Shown one piece after another: positions 1 through 7,173 of a stretch of DNA of 35,135 nt. The first letter of the stretch is position 1. Each line of letters starts with the position of its first letter. A program made the translations under genes and the position numbers. The notes beneath the pieces were generated by a model, which had not been told where the DNA came from, ran no database searches, and saw only the letters and a list, made by a program, of their open reading frames with translations. Source of the DNA: Gammaproteobacteria bacterium (lineage in GTDB: Bacteria > Pseudomonadota > Gammaproteobacteria > Thiotrichales > Thiotrichaceae); NCBI GenBank assembly GCA_018822845.1, contig JAHJJD010000027.1:1-35135 (forward strand). Direction: 5' to 3'.

Positions 1-86
1 AGCGTGTTGAGGATATGGACGGCGCGTGTATTGAGGCGCTCGTCTCCCAAGTCGAGATCATTGAGTTCGGTGGCTGACCAGTTCAT
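1..86 (-). CDS. Tn5/IS50-like (IS4-group) transposase, N-terminal fragment cut by window edge
   Basis: Reading leftwards from an ATG at 86, the 28 visible codons begin MNWSATELNDLDLGDERLN and continue open to the window edge. The W..xEL..xDLGDxRLN pattern is the N-terminal DNA-binding segment of Tn5-like transposases; I recognise it by eye. The assignment is strengthened by a Tn5 outside-end-like sequence about 35 bp upstream of the start (121-139), in the orientation expected for the 5' end of this element. The catalytic DDE domain would lie outside the window, so intactness cannot be judged. Confidence 0.75.
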   Translation of the reverse strand, partial: MNWSATELNDLDLGDERLNTRAVHILNT

Positions 87-120
87 AGGCTCAAATGGTT
101 TATTTTACAGTAACTTGGTG

Positions 121-139
121 ACTTGTGTATAAGGAGATG
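121..139 (-). repeat. Terminal inverted repeat (outer end) of the Tn5-like IS
   Basis: Read on the minus strand from 139 towards the transposase start, this 19-mer shares its inner 12 bases (TTATACACAAGT complement strand) and its first base with the Tn5 outside end. It lies just upstream of the transposase start, so position 139 is the likely IS boundary. The same motif recurs inverted at 162-180 and direct at 249-267. Confidence 0.65.
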
Positions 140-161
140 GTCGCTACGGGGTGAGTGAGGT

Positions 162-267
162 CATCTCGTTATACACAAGTCGGAAAACTCCTTAAAAACC
201 AAGAACTTGATATTTTTATCAAGCTTCTGATTTAATTGGAATTTCTTGAGTTGTGTATAATGCGATG
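162..267. mobile_element. 106-bp MITE-like mini-element with Tn5-type ends
   Basis: The segment is bounded by 19-bp inverted repeats: 162-180 (core TTATACACAAGT) and 249-267, whose reverse complement matches at 16 of 19 positions. Both resemble the Tn5 outside end and the end of the adjacent transposase gene. The interior is AT-rich and has no coding potential. The size and ends fit a non-autonomous derivative that a Tn5-like transposase could mobilise. The rest of the gap (268-379 and 405-445) shows nothing else except the C-box listed separately. Confidence 0.5.
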
Positions 268-379
268 GAGTGAGGCTGAAGGCTTTTTAGGTATTATTGA
301 TGAAACTCGCATCAGCGCTTGAAGTAGACCAATGTTCCAATTCATTAAGTTACTGTTAGAGTTGTTTTGGTAAATCGCT

Positions 380-404
380 ACTTATAGTCTGTAGATATAA
401 AGTC
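380..404 (+). promoter_or_regulatory. C-box operator of the restriction-modification controller
   Basis: The bases ACTTATAGTC, then TGT, then AGATATAAAGTC form two imperfect inverted half-site pairs around a central TGT. This is the layout of C-boxes known from C.PvuII- and C.AhdI-type controllers (ACT..AGTC-tGt-GACT.. repeats). TATAGT (383-388) and TATAAA (396-401) inside the box could be -10 elements, with no good -35, as expected for an activator-dependent promoter. It ends 41 bp before the C-protein gene, so autoregulation of the C-protein/endonuclease operon is likely. Confidence 0.65.
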
Positions 405-445
405 ATCATCCAAATAGTCTTGCCAGTGTTAATCGGGGCGGGATT

Positions 446-667
446 ATGGATCCATTAAAGCTTCTTGGTTCAGAGATTCGACAAAGGCGGTTAGACTTGG
501 GGCTATCTCAAGAAGAGCTTGCTGCGCTATGTGATCTTCATCGCACCTACATAGGAAGTGTCGAACGAGGGGAGAGAAATATTTCCCTCCAAAACATTAT
601 CTCTATTGCCCACGCCCTCAAATGTAAACCAAGCCAGTTGGTTGCTGGTGTTGATAAGGCGGTATAG
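446..667 (+). CDS. XRE-family controller (C) protein of restriction-modification system
   Basis: This 73-residue single-domain HTH protein has the size and layout of R-M controller proteins. Residues 8-60 form the five-helix XRE fold: IRQRRLDLGLSQEELAALC (helices 1-2), the recognition helix around HRTYIGSVERGERN, and the NISLQNIISIAHAL segment typical of C proteins. A good C-box lies 41 bp upstream, and two bases after its stop comes an HNH endonuclease gene. In known systems the C protein first activates and then limits endonuclease expression until methylation is complete. The assignment rests on fold, length, operator and neighbours. Confidence 0.85.
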   Translation: MDPLKLLGSEIRQRRLDLGLSQEELAALCDLHRTYIGSVERGERNISLQNIISIAHALKCKPSQLVAGVDKAV

Positions 668-669
668 GG

Positions 670-1359
670 ATGAATCTGTGCAAGAAAAATTTGCCTATTC
701 GTAGCAAATACAAAGAGATTGCTGAAAAAAAATGCTATCGAGTACATGGGCATGAGGGGAGCTGTGAGGAGTTTCCTTATCTTTCCGACCTTTCAAAGAA
801 CCATCCCCGAGTTGCAAACAAGATCAAGCGTGATGCGACAAAGACTACTGGTGCGGCATGGAAAAGTGAGGACGCAGGCCCAAACAGGATTGATCGTTGG
901 GTAATGCTTCAAGATGATGAAGCATTATTAAAGTTTGGACTCAACATGAGGGCATTGAAACCGACAGTTGTTGCAAAGTTGAGAGAAAAGGCGGCTACTT
1001 ACAATGATTGCATGGATGTCGCAGCAAAGCTCACATGGTTGACATATCAAATGCCCGATGCCCCAGAATGCCCACATGAAATTAAGATTTATCTTGAGTC
1101 TCGGTTCGGTTCAATGACATCGGAGGCAGCGACTTGTATTGTTTGCAAAGAGCCATTGAGTTTTTCTCTGTTTGAGAATGCACAAAGAGGAAAAGCTGAA
1201 ATAGAGACAGCCCATGCTAATCCTCGTGAACATAATCAGGAGAATGTTGGATTTGCGCATCGAGAATGCAATATAGCTCAAGGCAACAAGACTCTTGATG
1301 AATTTTATGATTGGATCGCTGGGATTCTTGAGCGTGCTAGAGGCCAGCATTCTGTCTAA
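670..1359 (+). CDS. HNH endonuclease, probable restriction enzyme of the R-M system
   Basis: The protein has 229 residues. The C-terminal third carries a zinc-ribbon-like CIVC (about residue 156), then ETAHANP and NVGFAHRECNIAQGNK, an HNH-type nuclease core (His, Asn and His, with CxxC/CN structural positions). The N-terminal ~140 residues are not recognisable and could carry DNA recognition. The gene starts 2 bp after the C-protein stop, with an AAGGCGG-like ribosome site, so the two are co-transcribed. Its stop overlaps the convergent methylase 3' end by 4 bp. Low GC compared with later genes suggests horizontal acquisition. It could also be a generic HNH nuclease, but the C protein and methylase neighbours make restriction the best reading. 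Confidence 0.75.
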   Translation: MNLCKKNLPIRSKYKEIAEKKCYRVHGHEGSCEEFPYLSDLSKNHPRVANKIKRDATKTTGAAWKSEDAGPNRIDRWVMLQDDEALLKFGLNMRALKPTVVAKLREKAATYNDCMDVAAKLTWLTYQMPDAPECPHEIKIYLESRFGSMTSEAATCIVCKEPLSFSLFENAQRGKAEIETAHANPREHNQENVGFAHRECNIAQGNKTLDEFYDWIAGILERARGQHSV

Positions 1360-3275
1360 AGTTCCACAGTAGCTTCATCGAAACTAGTAAGTACGTTGAG
1401 CAATTTAGCTCTCGCGGTTAGCGCTTCAGTAAAAGACTCAACAAGGGTCGAAAACTCTGCATTTTGTGCGTCAGGGACGGGAATTTTTATTTCACGAACC
1501 CGACTACCTAATGAGCCAAGTGTAGACTGAATAAAAACAAGGCTGCGAATGTCACGTTGAACACTAGCTAAACTAAGTAGGTAAAGAAGTTCAAACGGAT
1601 TAAATGGTGCGGTTTTTTCAACCGTAATAATTCTCAGGTGACTCTGTGCGATGCATTTATAATTAAATTCGTGCAAGATTGCACAACGACCAATTCGGTA
1701 TCTCCCATCAACCACCATAAGTATTGCACCAGGTTTCAATCCTTGGTCATGTTTGACCGAATTGAATGTCTCTTCACTCACCGATTTTGTAGGATCGATT
1801 GAAACCTCAAAGTTGGAAATGTCAGAAGTTCTTACAAAAGGGATGTCTCCAGTTCCGTATGCCTCGGATCCAACCTCATGACCTTTCCGAATTGAAATCC
1901 ACCCGCGATTGATCATCTCCTCGAATGAGACGATTTTTGCATTGAATCTGGCGGCATCTCGCTCAAGTAGTAAGTCCGTTTTACGATCGTAATATCTTGG
2001 AACTAGGTAGTATTTGTTAGAAACATGAGATTCGAACCAATAATTATGTGCATCCGCCGCCCAATCGTTAGCTATTGAAGCAAAGTCGTCAGGAAACGGC
2101 GTGCCATCATTTTTGCTTGTTCTACCTCTCCGATCATGGCCACAAGCAAGAGCTACCGCTATTTTCATATTGTCATTACGAGGTCTTTCAGTCTTTTTGA
2201 AGAAGAGAATATTTGTCTTGGTATCCGTCCCCGGCTGAAAAGATGTTCGAGGACAATCGATAAGACCAAAAACTTCACCATGGCTCCTCAAGTAGTCCCA
2301 AATGTAACCGGAGCCTGTATTGCCAAACACCCCTTCAGGAAGAACTATCCCGAGTGTGCCTTCAGGTTTCAAGAGTTTGACGCATAATTCAATGAACAAT
2401 GTTTGTGGGTCTTGAGACGATCTTAGTTGCCCGGTTTTTAACCATGAATGTTTATGCTTTGAGTATTCCCAGTTAAATCCAAGATCATATTGCGCTAGAA
2501 TTTCTGGCTCTTTAATTGGAATTTTTGCGCCGAATGGTGGATTCGTGAGGACATAATCAGCGCCCAATGGTGAATGAGCAGCGTCAATTGCCGATAGCAT
2601 TCGTAAATCCAAAGAATTTGCATTCAGAATTCTGCTGGTTTCGGGGGCCGCTAGTTCGCACAAGGCCGATGCAAAAACGAAAAGGTCGGTATCCTTATCG
2701 ATGCCTACAAGCCTACCCGGCTCGCGCCTTTTTGCTTCCCAAAACGAGGCTGTTTCGGTCAAGAATCCCGCTGTACCGCAGGCGGGGTCTACCACTTTTG
2801 TGCCTGCTTTCGGAGAAAGTACTGAAATCATGCACCGTACAATGCTTCGAGGAGTAAAAAACTGTCCTTTGTCGCCTCTGAGATTTGGACCAATAAGAGC
2901 CTGAAATGCATCTCCCAATAGGTGTGATTTTGCCCCGTGGAGGTCTAGGTTCGCTATAGACAAGAAGCCATAGCGAAGAGAGTTATCATCTAGATGGAAT
3001 TTGTCATCACTTCCGAATACATTTGCATATTGGGACTTGAGTATCGGAAGGAGGGAAGTATTGGCTGATACATTGTCTGTCAGAAACCACTCAATTTGTT
3101 GTTGATATGCTGGGCTACGATCGCGACACAGTGCTACGAGGAGAAGCTTCGATAGATCTCCAATAATCCGCTCAGCTCTGCTCGCATTGCTGTTGGAATA
3201 CAGATAGTAGTAGAGCTTGCGGAAAGCATCAAAATAGTCAACAGAGCTACAAACACTCATTTCGAGTTGATTCAT
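1356..3275 (-). CDS. N6-adenine DNA methyltransferase fused to HsdS-like specificity domain
   Basis: About 639 residues. A helical N-terminal region (HsdM-like) is followed by GQFFTP, the SAM-binding motif I DPACGTAGFL, and the catalytic motif IV NPPF. The last ~170 residues resemble half of an HsdS subunit (GDIPFVRTSDISNFE, then a helical tail), so target recognition is probably in cis, as in type IIG-like or M-S fusion enzymes; no nuclease domain is seen here. The reading frame is open to a TTG at 3344, but a strong promoter (-10 at 3301-3306) lies inside that extension, so I take the ATG at 3275 (residues MNQLEMS). It is transcribed convergently to the HNH gene and independently of the C-box. 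It would protect host sites from the HNH enzyme. Confidence 0.85.
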   Translation of the reverse strand: MNQLEMSVCSSVDYFDAFRKLYYYLYSNSNASRAERIIGDLSKLLLVALCRDRSPAYQQQIEWFLTDNVSANTSLLPILKSQYANVFGSDDKFHLDDNSLRYGFLSIANLDLHGAKSHLLGDAFQALIGPNLRGDKGQFFTPRSIVRCMISVLSPKAGTKVVDPACGTAGFLTETASFWEAKRREPGRLVGIDKDTDLFVFASALCELAAPETSRILNANSLDLRMLSAIDAAHSPLGADYVLTNPPFGAKIPIKEPEILAQYDLGFNWEYSKHKHSWLKTGQLRSSQDPQTLFIELCVKLLKPEGTLGIVLPEGVFGNTGSGYIWDYLRSHGEVFGLIDCPRTSFQPGTDTKTNILFFKKTERPRNDNMKIAVALACGHDRRGRTSKNDGTPFPDDFASIANDWAADAHNYWFESHVSNKYYLVPRYYDRKTDLLLERDAARFNAKIVSFEEMINRGWISIRKGHEVGSEAYGTGDIPFVRTSDISNFEVSIDPTKSVSEETFNSVKHDQGLKPGAILMVVDGRYRIGRCAILHEFNYKCIAQSHLRIITVEKTAPFNPFELLYLLSLASVQRDIRSLVFIQSTLGSLGSRVREIKIPVPDAQNAEFSTLVESFTEALTARAKLLNVLTSFDEATVEL

Positions 3276-3300
3276 GGTCACGATCCCATTAGTTTTGAAG

Positions 3301-3329
3301 ACTATACGTATCACATCACCTCGTGTCAA
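3301..3329 (-). promoter_or_regulatory. Strong constitutive-type promoter for the methyltransferase
   Basis: On the minus strand there is a perfect -35 TTGACA (3329-3324), exactly 17 bp of spacer, and -10 TATAGT (3306-3301). The predicted start near 3294 leaves a short 5' UTR before ATG 3275. This consensus promoter without an evident operator contrasts with the C-box promoter of the endonuclease operon. Confidence 0.65.
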
Positions 3330-3441
3330 CGGTGATTCTAACAATTCGGCTAATCAGACAGTTTGTAAACAGTGCTTATAGATTCCCTTCACACTCCGGC
3401 GGTTGGTTACCTCAAATGTTGAGCGTCAAGCCGAAACTTAC

Positions 3442-4677
3442 CTACTCCCCAAAACAAAACGGATTAAACACCGCCCGTTGCCACAAACGCTTGCGCTCCA
3501 TTTCCCCCATTCCTGCGGCTTCGCAGCTTGCTTCCCAGTTCTGCCGGATGGTGGCTACCTGCTGGCCGATTTTGTCCTGCGCTGCTTCCTTTGTCAGTTG
3601 GAACACATGGCAAACCGACAGGGCGTTTTCCAGCGTTGAAAAGTTGCCCTGTGAACCGCCAATCTGCATGGCCTGGGTGGCTTCACGCCCGGCTCGCAGT
3701 TGCGGGCAAAGGTCGTAGGCGGGGGTGAGTTGCAGGGTTTCGCCATCCCAGAAGGCGGCATGATTGCGGGCATGGTCGTCGGTATTGCCGATCAGGATGT
3801 TGAACACCAGCCGCTGGAACAGTTCGTGCAAGGTGGCAGTAGGGTCGGCGAAGCGCTGGCGGATCAGGTCGGCAAGGTCGCGGTAACTCGCATAGCGTGC
3901 TTCCATTTCATTCAGCCCCAACAGGCTCAGGCCGCTCAGCAACAGACGGCGGTGCGTCCGGTTGGCCTGATGGAAGCGGTCGAAACGTTCCACCAGCAAC
4001 ACATCCTTGCCCATGGCTGACGCCAGTTGCGTGTCGGCTACGCTTAGCCCGACCTGTTTGGCCAGTTGCATGGCGACATACTCGGCTTTCACGATGTCAT
4101 ATTGGTCGGTTGAAGTGCTGAATTTGGCAATGTAGCTGTGGGTATCCGCGTTGATCAGGGCTTTGGGGCGTGCACCGCCGACGCTGGTTCCATGGCGCAG
4201 GGCAATGTCCAGTTCCGGCGGTAGCGGTTTGCCCTGGTCGATCATCTCCGCCGCCAGCAACAACTCCTGCAAACTGGCCTGTGGCGTCTGGCGTGGCTGG
4301 TATTCCGCGCCGCTGCGCTGAAAATCCAGTGCGCCAATGCGGTCACTGCCGGAGAGCAGCAGATAGTCGAGCTCATCCGGGGTAAAACCAGCGTGCTGGT
4401 AACTGATGACCCTGCGCCCCCAGGCATCCGGCGCGGCGTCCCGCAGGCAGGAATGGATGGTGTTCAAACCTTCCGGCTGGAACGCGCCACTACGCAACGG
4501 CAATTCAAACGGTGACAGGGCAATGGCGTCGTCCCGTTCCCGGTAACTGCGCCCATAGGTGAAATGGTGCAACTGCCCCTGTTTGACGATACGCCCGGCA
4601 ACCACTGGTTCGGATTGTTGTGGCAGCCAGACCCAGACATAGGCACCGCCAGTATGTTGCAGTTCAGAAGTCATCAT
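3442..4677 (-). CDS. hipA: HipA-family serine/threonine kinase toxin
   Basis: About 411 residues, the usual HipA length. Seen in order: an N-terminal Couple_hipA-like segment, a GTSVGGARPKALI loop, the kinase catalytic motif GNTDDHARNHAAF, and the metal-binding/DFG-equivalent PAYDLCPQL. HipA kinases phosphorylate translation factors (GltX in E. coli) and induce dormancy. The frame is open further upstream but only as a shadow of hipB; the ATG pair at 4677/4674 follows an N-terminus typical of HipA and overlaps the hipB 3' end by about 11-14 bp, implying translational coupling. All key residues appear intact. Confidence 0.9.
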   Translation of the reverse strand: MMTSELQHTGGAYVWVWLPQQSEPVVAGRIVKQGQLHHFTYGRSYRERDDAIALSPFELPLRSGAFQPEGLNTIHSCLRDAAPDAWGRRVISYQHAGFTPDELDYLLLSGSDRIGALDFQRSGAEYQPRQTPQASLQELLLAAEMIDQGKPLPPELDIALRHGTSVGGARPKALINADTHSYIAKFSTSTDQYDIVKAEYVAMQLAKQVGLSVADTQLASAMGKDVLLVERFDRFHQANRTHRRLLLSGLSLLGLNEMEARYASYRDLADLIRQRFADPTATLHELFQRLVFNILIGNTDDHARNHAAFWDGETLQLTPAYDLCPQLRAGREATQAMQIGGSQGNFSTLENALSVCHVFQLTKEAAQDKIGQQVATIRQNWEASCEAAGMGEMERKRLWQRAVFNPFCFGE

Positions 4678-5017
4678 CCAGCTCCACGTTTGCGCTTCGG
4701 GCGCGTTCTGGCAGCAGGCTGGCGAGTCCGGCAACCGTGGTCGACAGGCGTTGCAGGTCGCGGGTGCTTTCCGCCAGCAAGGGGATGCCAACAATGGCGG
4801 CGGCTTCAAATACCGTGCCGATGGCAACTTTGGCGTCGCCTTTTTCGATGGCGCTGACGGTCTGGCGGCTGACGCCGAGGCGTTCCGCCAGTTCCTGTTG
4901 CGGCATTTTGCGTTCCAGCCGCGCAGCACGGATCATGCTGGCGAAAATGTGCAGCGTGGTTTGGGTGCGGGTGGATAAGCTGGGTGATCTTGTCATGTTT
5001 GCCATACTCAAAAGCAT
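4664..5017 (-). CDS. hipB: HipB-type XRE antitoxin/repressor
   Basis: The protein has up to 117 residues. The XRE fold spans RAARLERKMPQQELAERLGVSRQTVSAIEKGDAKVAIGTVFE (roughly residues 30-75, quoted in parts of the frame), followed by a tail ending in acidic residues, as in HipB proteins whose C-terminus contacts HipA. It is upstream of and overlaps hipA. A TATACT -10 (minus strand, 5032-5027) with a weak -35 TTCACG 18 bp upstream places transcription start close to the first ATG, so either a leaderless start at 5017 or ATG 5005/4996 is possible; no convincing ribosome site decides it. It should repress its own promoter and neutralise HipA. Confidence 0.82.
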   Translation of the reverse strand: MLLSMANMTRSPSLSTRTQTTLHIFASMIRAARLERKMPQQELAERLGVSRQTVSAIEKGDAKVAIGTVFEAAAIVGIPLLAESTRDLQRLSTTVAGLASLLPERARSANVELDDDF

Positions 5018-5062
5018 TTAAGGTTAAGTATAGCAAGCAATGGAGTCAGTCGTGAAAATCAG

Positions 5063-6253
5063 TTACTCCACCAGCCAATCATCCACCGTCTTGGCTTCGC
5101 TGCTGAAATTGATTCCCACCAACACTTTTGGACGAGGGTCGGCGTTTTCACTATCAGTCAACATGAGCATGGACGCTTGCACTTCATGGTTGGGGTAGCC
5201 AAGCTGGAGCAGGCCGTATTTATCACGGCTTTTCAAGGTCAGATAGCCGGTCTGGAACAGCACAGGGGTCAGTTGCAGGCGTTCAAGGTCGTAATTCCCT
5301 AGCGCCAGTTCATCCACCTCCATATCATCCACCCGGTACACGCCATTGCGGCGCATCAGTTTGGGCAGGAACGTCGGTGTGCCGGACTCGAACCAGAAAT
5401 TACGGAAAGCTTGCGCCTGGAAAAAGCTCAGAATGGAGTAGGGGTTATACACGGACGATTCCAGATCCCACGTATAACCGTTATACCAATGGCGCAAATC
5501 TGCCAGCAAAGCGGCGCGGTCAACCTTCATGCGTTTTTCCACTGCGGGCATATAGGGCGCGAAATAATGTTCCAGTTCCTCCTGCGTGTAGCCCAGCAAG
5601 GTGGCGGCACTGTAATCCATTGTCAGGTCGAACAGGTTGTTGAGGTCGGAAAAGATCGACACCCGGCTGAACTTCGACACCCCGGTAATCAGCAGAAATT
5701 CCAGATACGGGTCGCTGTCCTTGATCACCGAATAGAAGGTTTTCAGGGTTTGCTGATTGGCTTTGGCTTGCGGAATGTCGTCAAGGTAATCAATCAGCGG
5801 TTTGTCGTATTCGTCGATCAGCAACACCACCTTGCCGTGTTGTTGGGCAAGCTTTTGCAGCAGCTCACCGAACAGTGTTTTGAGGGTTGAACCTTTCAAA
5901 TCAACCTGATACAGGCTGGCATGTTCATACAGCGCCTGTTGCAGGGCCTTGTCCAGCCCCAAACCCTGGTAGTCCAGCGTGTTGATGGAAAGATGCACGA
6001 CGGGGTGTGTTTTTTGCCAGTCCCAGTGATTTTCGATCCACAAACCGGCAAACAGGTCATGGTTACCGCTGTAAATTTCCTTGATGGTGGACAGCAGCAA
6101 GGACTTGCCGAAACGGCGCGGACGTGAGAGGAAGTAATAACCTGCACGTCGATCAATCAGGCCAAAAATGGCTTCGGTTTTATCCACATACAGGCAGTCT
6201 TGCTGACGAAGTTTGGCAAAGGATTGAATGCCGATGGGTAGTTGTTTCAACAT
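5063..6253 (-). CDS. AAA-ATPase-like protein (PF09820 type) with internally deleted C-terminal nuclease domain
   Basis: 396 residues. The N-terminus has the family start GIQSFAKLRQQDCLYVDKT, a P-loop (SRPRRFGKSLLL) and a Walker B (VVLLIDEYDKPLIDYL). The middle LITGVSKFSRVSIFSDLNNL is also typical. Full-length relatives carry a ~120-residue PD-(D/E)XK nuclease-like domain before the ending VLVGINFSSEAKTVDDWLVE. Here the text runs from GYPNHEVQASML almost directly into that ending, so the nuclease core seems removed in frame near 5130-5175. Function of the family is unknown (often linked to mobile or defence DNA). It may be a remnant. Confidence 0.75.
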   Translation of the reverse strand: MLKQLPIGIQSFAKLRQQDCLYVDKTEAIFGLIDRRAGYYFLSRPRRFGKSLLLSTIKEIYSGNHDLFAGLWIENHWDWQKTHPVVHLSINTLDYQGLGLDKALQQALYEHASLYQVDLKGSTLKTLFGELLQKLAQQHGKVVLLIDEYDKPLIDYLDDIPQAKANQQTLKTFYSVIKDSDPYLEFLLITGVSKFSRVSIFSDLNNLFDLTMDYSAATLLGYTQEELEHYFAPYMPAVEKRMKVDRAALLADLRHWYNGYTWDLESSVYNPYSILSFFQAQAFRNFWFESGTPTFLPKLMRRNGVYRVDDMEVDELALGNYDLERLQLTPVLFQTGYLTLKSRDKYGLLQLGYPNHEVQASMLMLTDSENADPRPKVLVGINFSSEAKTVDDWLVE

Positions 6254-6351
6254 GGTGGTGATCTGTGTCCAATCGCGATAAGCCTAGAATAGCATACGCC
6301 CGCACCCCTGCTTCAGTAGTCGGCAGCTACAAATAGCTTATTTCTGTTTTT

Positions 6352-6418
6352 AAGATATTAATATCGAATTATATCGTTTTTTTCGCTTTAAGATTTCAGG
6401 GATACTGCCTCGCATCAA
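6352..6418 (+). promoter_or_regulatory. cysH promoter block, twin of the cysD promoter
   Basis: The block aligns without gaps to 9683-9749 upstream of cysD: AAGATAT at the left, ATTATATCG followed by a T-run in the middle, GGATACTGC at +48, and ATCAA at +62, with identical spacing. GATACT (6401-6406) is a plausible -10; the -35 position is only a T-run, which fits an activator-dependent promoter such as those controlled by CysB. The activator identity is inference. Confidence 0.6.
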
Positions 6419-6438
6419 ATTCCAACGAGGTACGAGCC

Positions 6439-7173
6439 ATGACCCTGAATGTTGAACCGCTGCACACCCTGCATGCTGATTTCGCCGACCTGACCCTCGA
6501 CGAGGCCCTGATTGCCTTGCGCCAGCGCTTTGACGGGCGCATTGCGTTTTCCACCAGTCTGGGGCTGGAAGATCAGGTGATCACCGATGCCATCTTCCGC
6601 AATGGGCTGGACATTGACGTGTTTACGCTGGATACCGGGCGCAATTTTACGGAAACCTACGACGTGCTGGATGAAACCCGCAAGAAGTACGGCAGGCCGA
6701 TCAAGGCGTTTTACCCGCAAACCGAGGCGATTGAGCGTTACGTCACCATCAAGGGCATCAATGCGATTTACGAGTCGGTCGAGAACCGCAAGGAATGCTG
6801 CTACATCCGCAAGATCGAGCCGCTCAACCGCGCATTAAAAGGGGCGCAAGTGTGGATTACCGGTTTGCGTGCGGCGCAATCCAGCTACCGTGCCGACATG
6901 GGCCTGTTCGAGCGCGATGAACAGCGTGACCTGCTGAAATTCAACCCGTTGTTGCACGCCACTTCCGGCCAGTTGTGGGGTGACATCCGCAAGTACGCTA
7001 TCCCCTACAACAAGTTGCATGGCCAACTCTACCCCAGTATTGGTTGCGCGCCCTGCACCCGCCCCGTGGCGGTAGGCGAAGACGAACGCGCCGGACGCTG
7101 GTGGTGGGAATCCCACAATCAGGAGTGCGGCCTGCATGACGGCACCGCTAACCCATTGAGGAAGGCTGCGTAA
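6439..7173 (+). CDS. cysH: Assimilatory adenylylsulfate (APS) reductase
   Basis: 244 residues. It reduces activated sulfate to sulfite with thioredoxin. The PAPS_reduct fold is clear (STSLGLEDQVITD, FTLDTGRNF, TGLRAAQSSYRA). Cys120-Cys121 and Cys203/Cys206 (GCAPC) are the two pairs that ligate a [4Fe-4S] cluster in APS-type enzymes and are missing in E. coli PAPS reductase; the C-terminal ECGLH (Cys230) is the catalytic cysteine. Hence APS rather than PAPS is the likely substrate, consistent with no cysC being visible. GAGG precedes the ATG by 8-9 bp. The stop overlaps cysI (TAATG), so both are in one operon. The upstream block is shared with cysD. Confidence 0.93.
   Translation: MTLNVEPLHTLHADFADLTLDEALIALRQRFDGRIAFSTSLGLEDQVITDAIFRNGLDIDVFTLDTGRNFTETYDVLDETRKKYGRPIKAFYPQTEAIERYVTIKGINAIYESVENRKECCYIRKIEPLNRALKGAQVWITGLRAAQSSYRADMGLFERDEQRDLLKFNPLLHATSGQLWGDIRKYAIPYNKLHGQLYPSIGCAPCTRPVAVGEDERAGRWWWESHNQECGLHDGTANPLRKAA

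Noticed and set aside
3371-3385. CTTATAG half C-box upstream of the methylase
   Set aside because: Only a 7-bp match to one half-site, outside the methylase promoter; could be chance.
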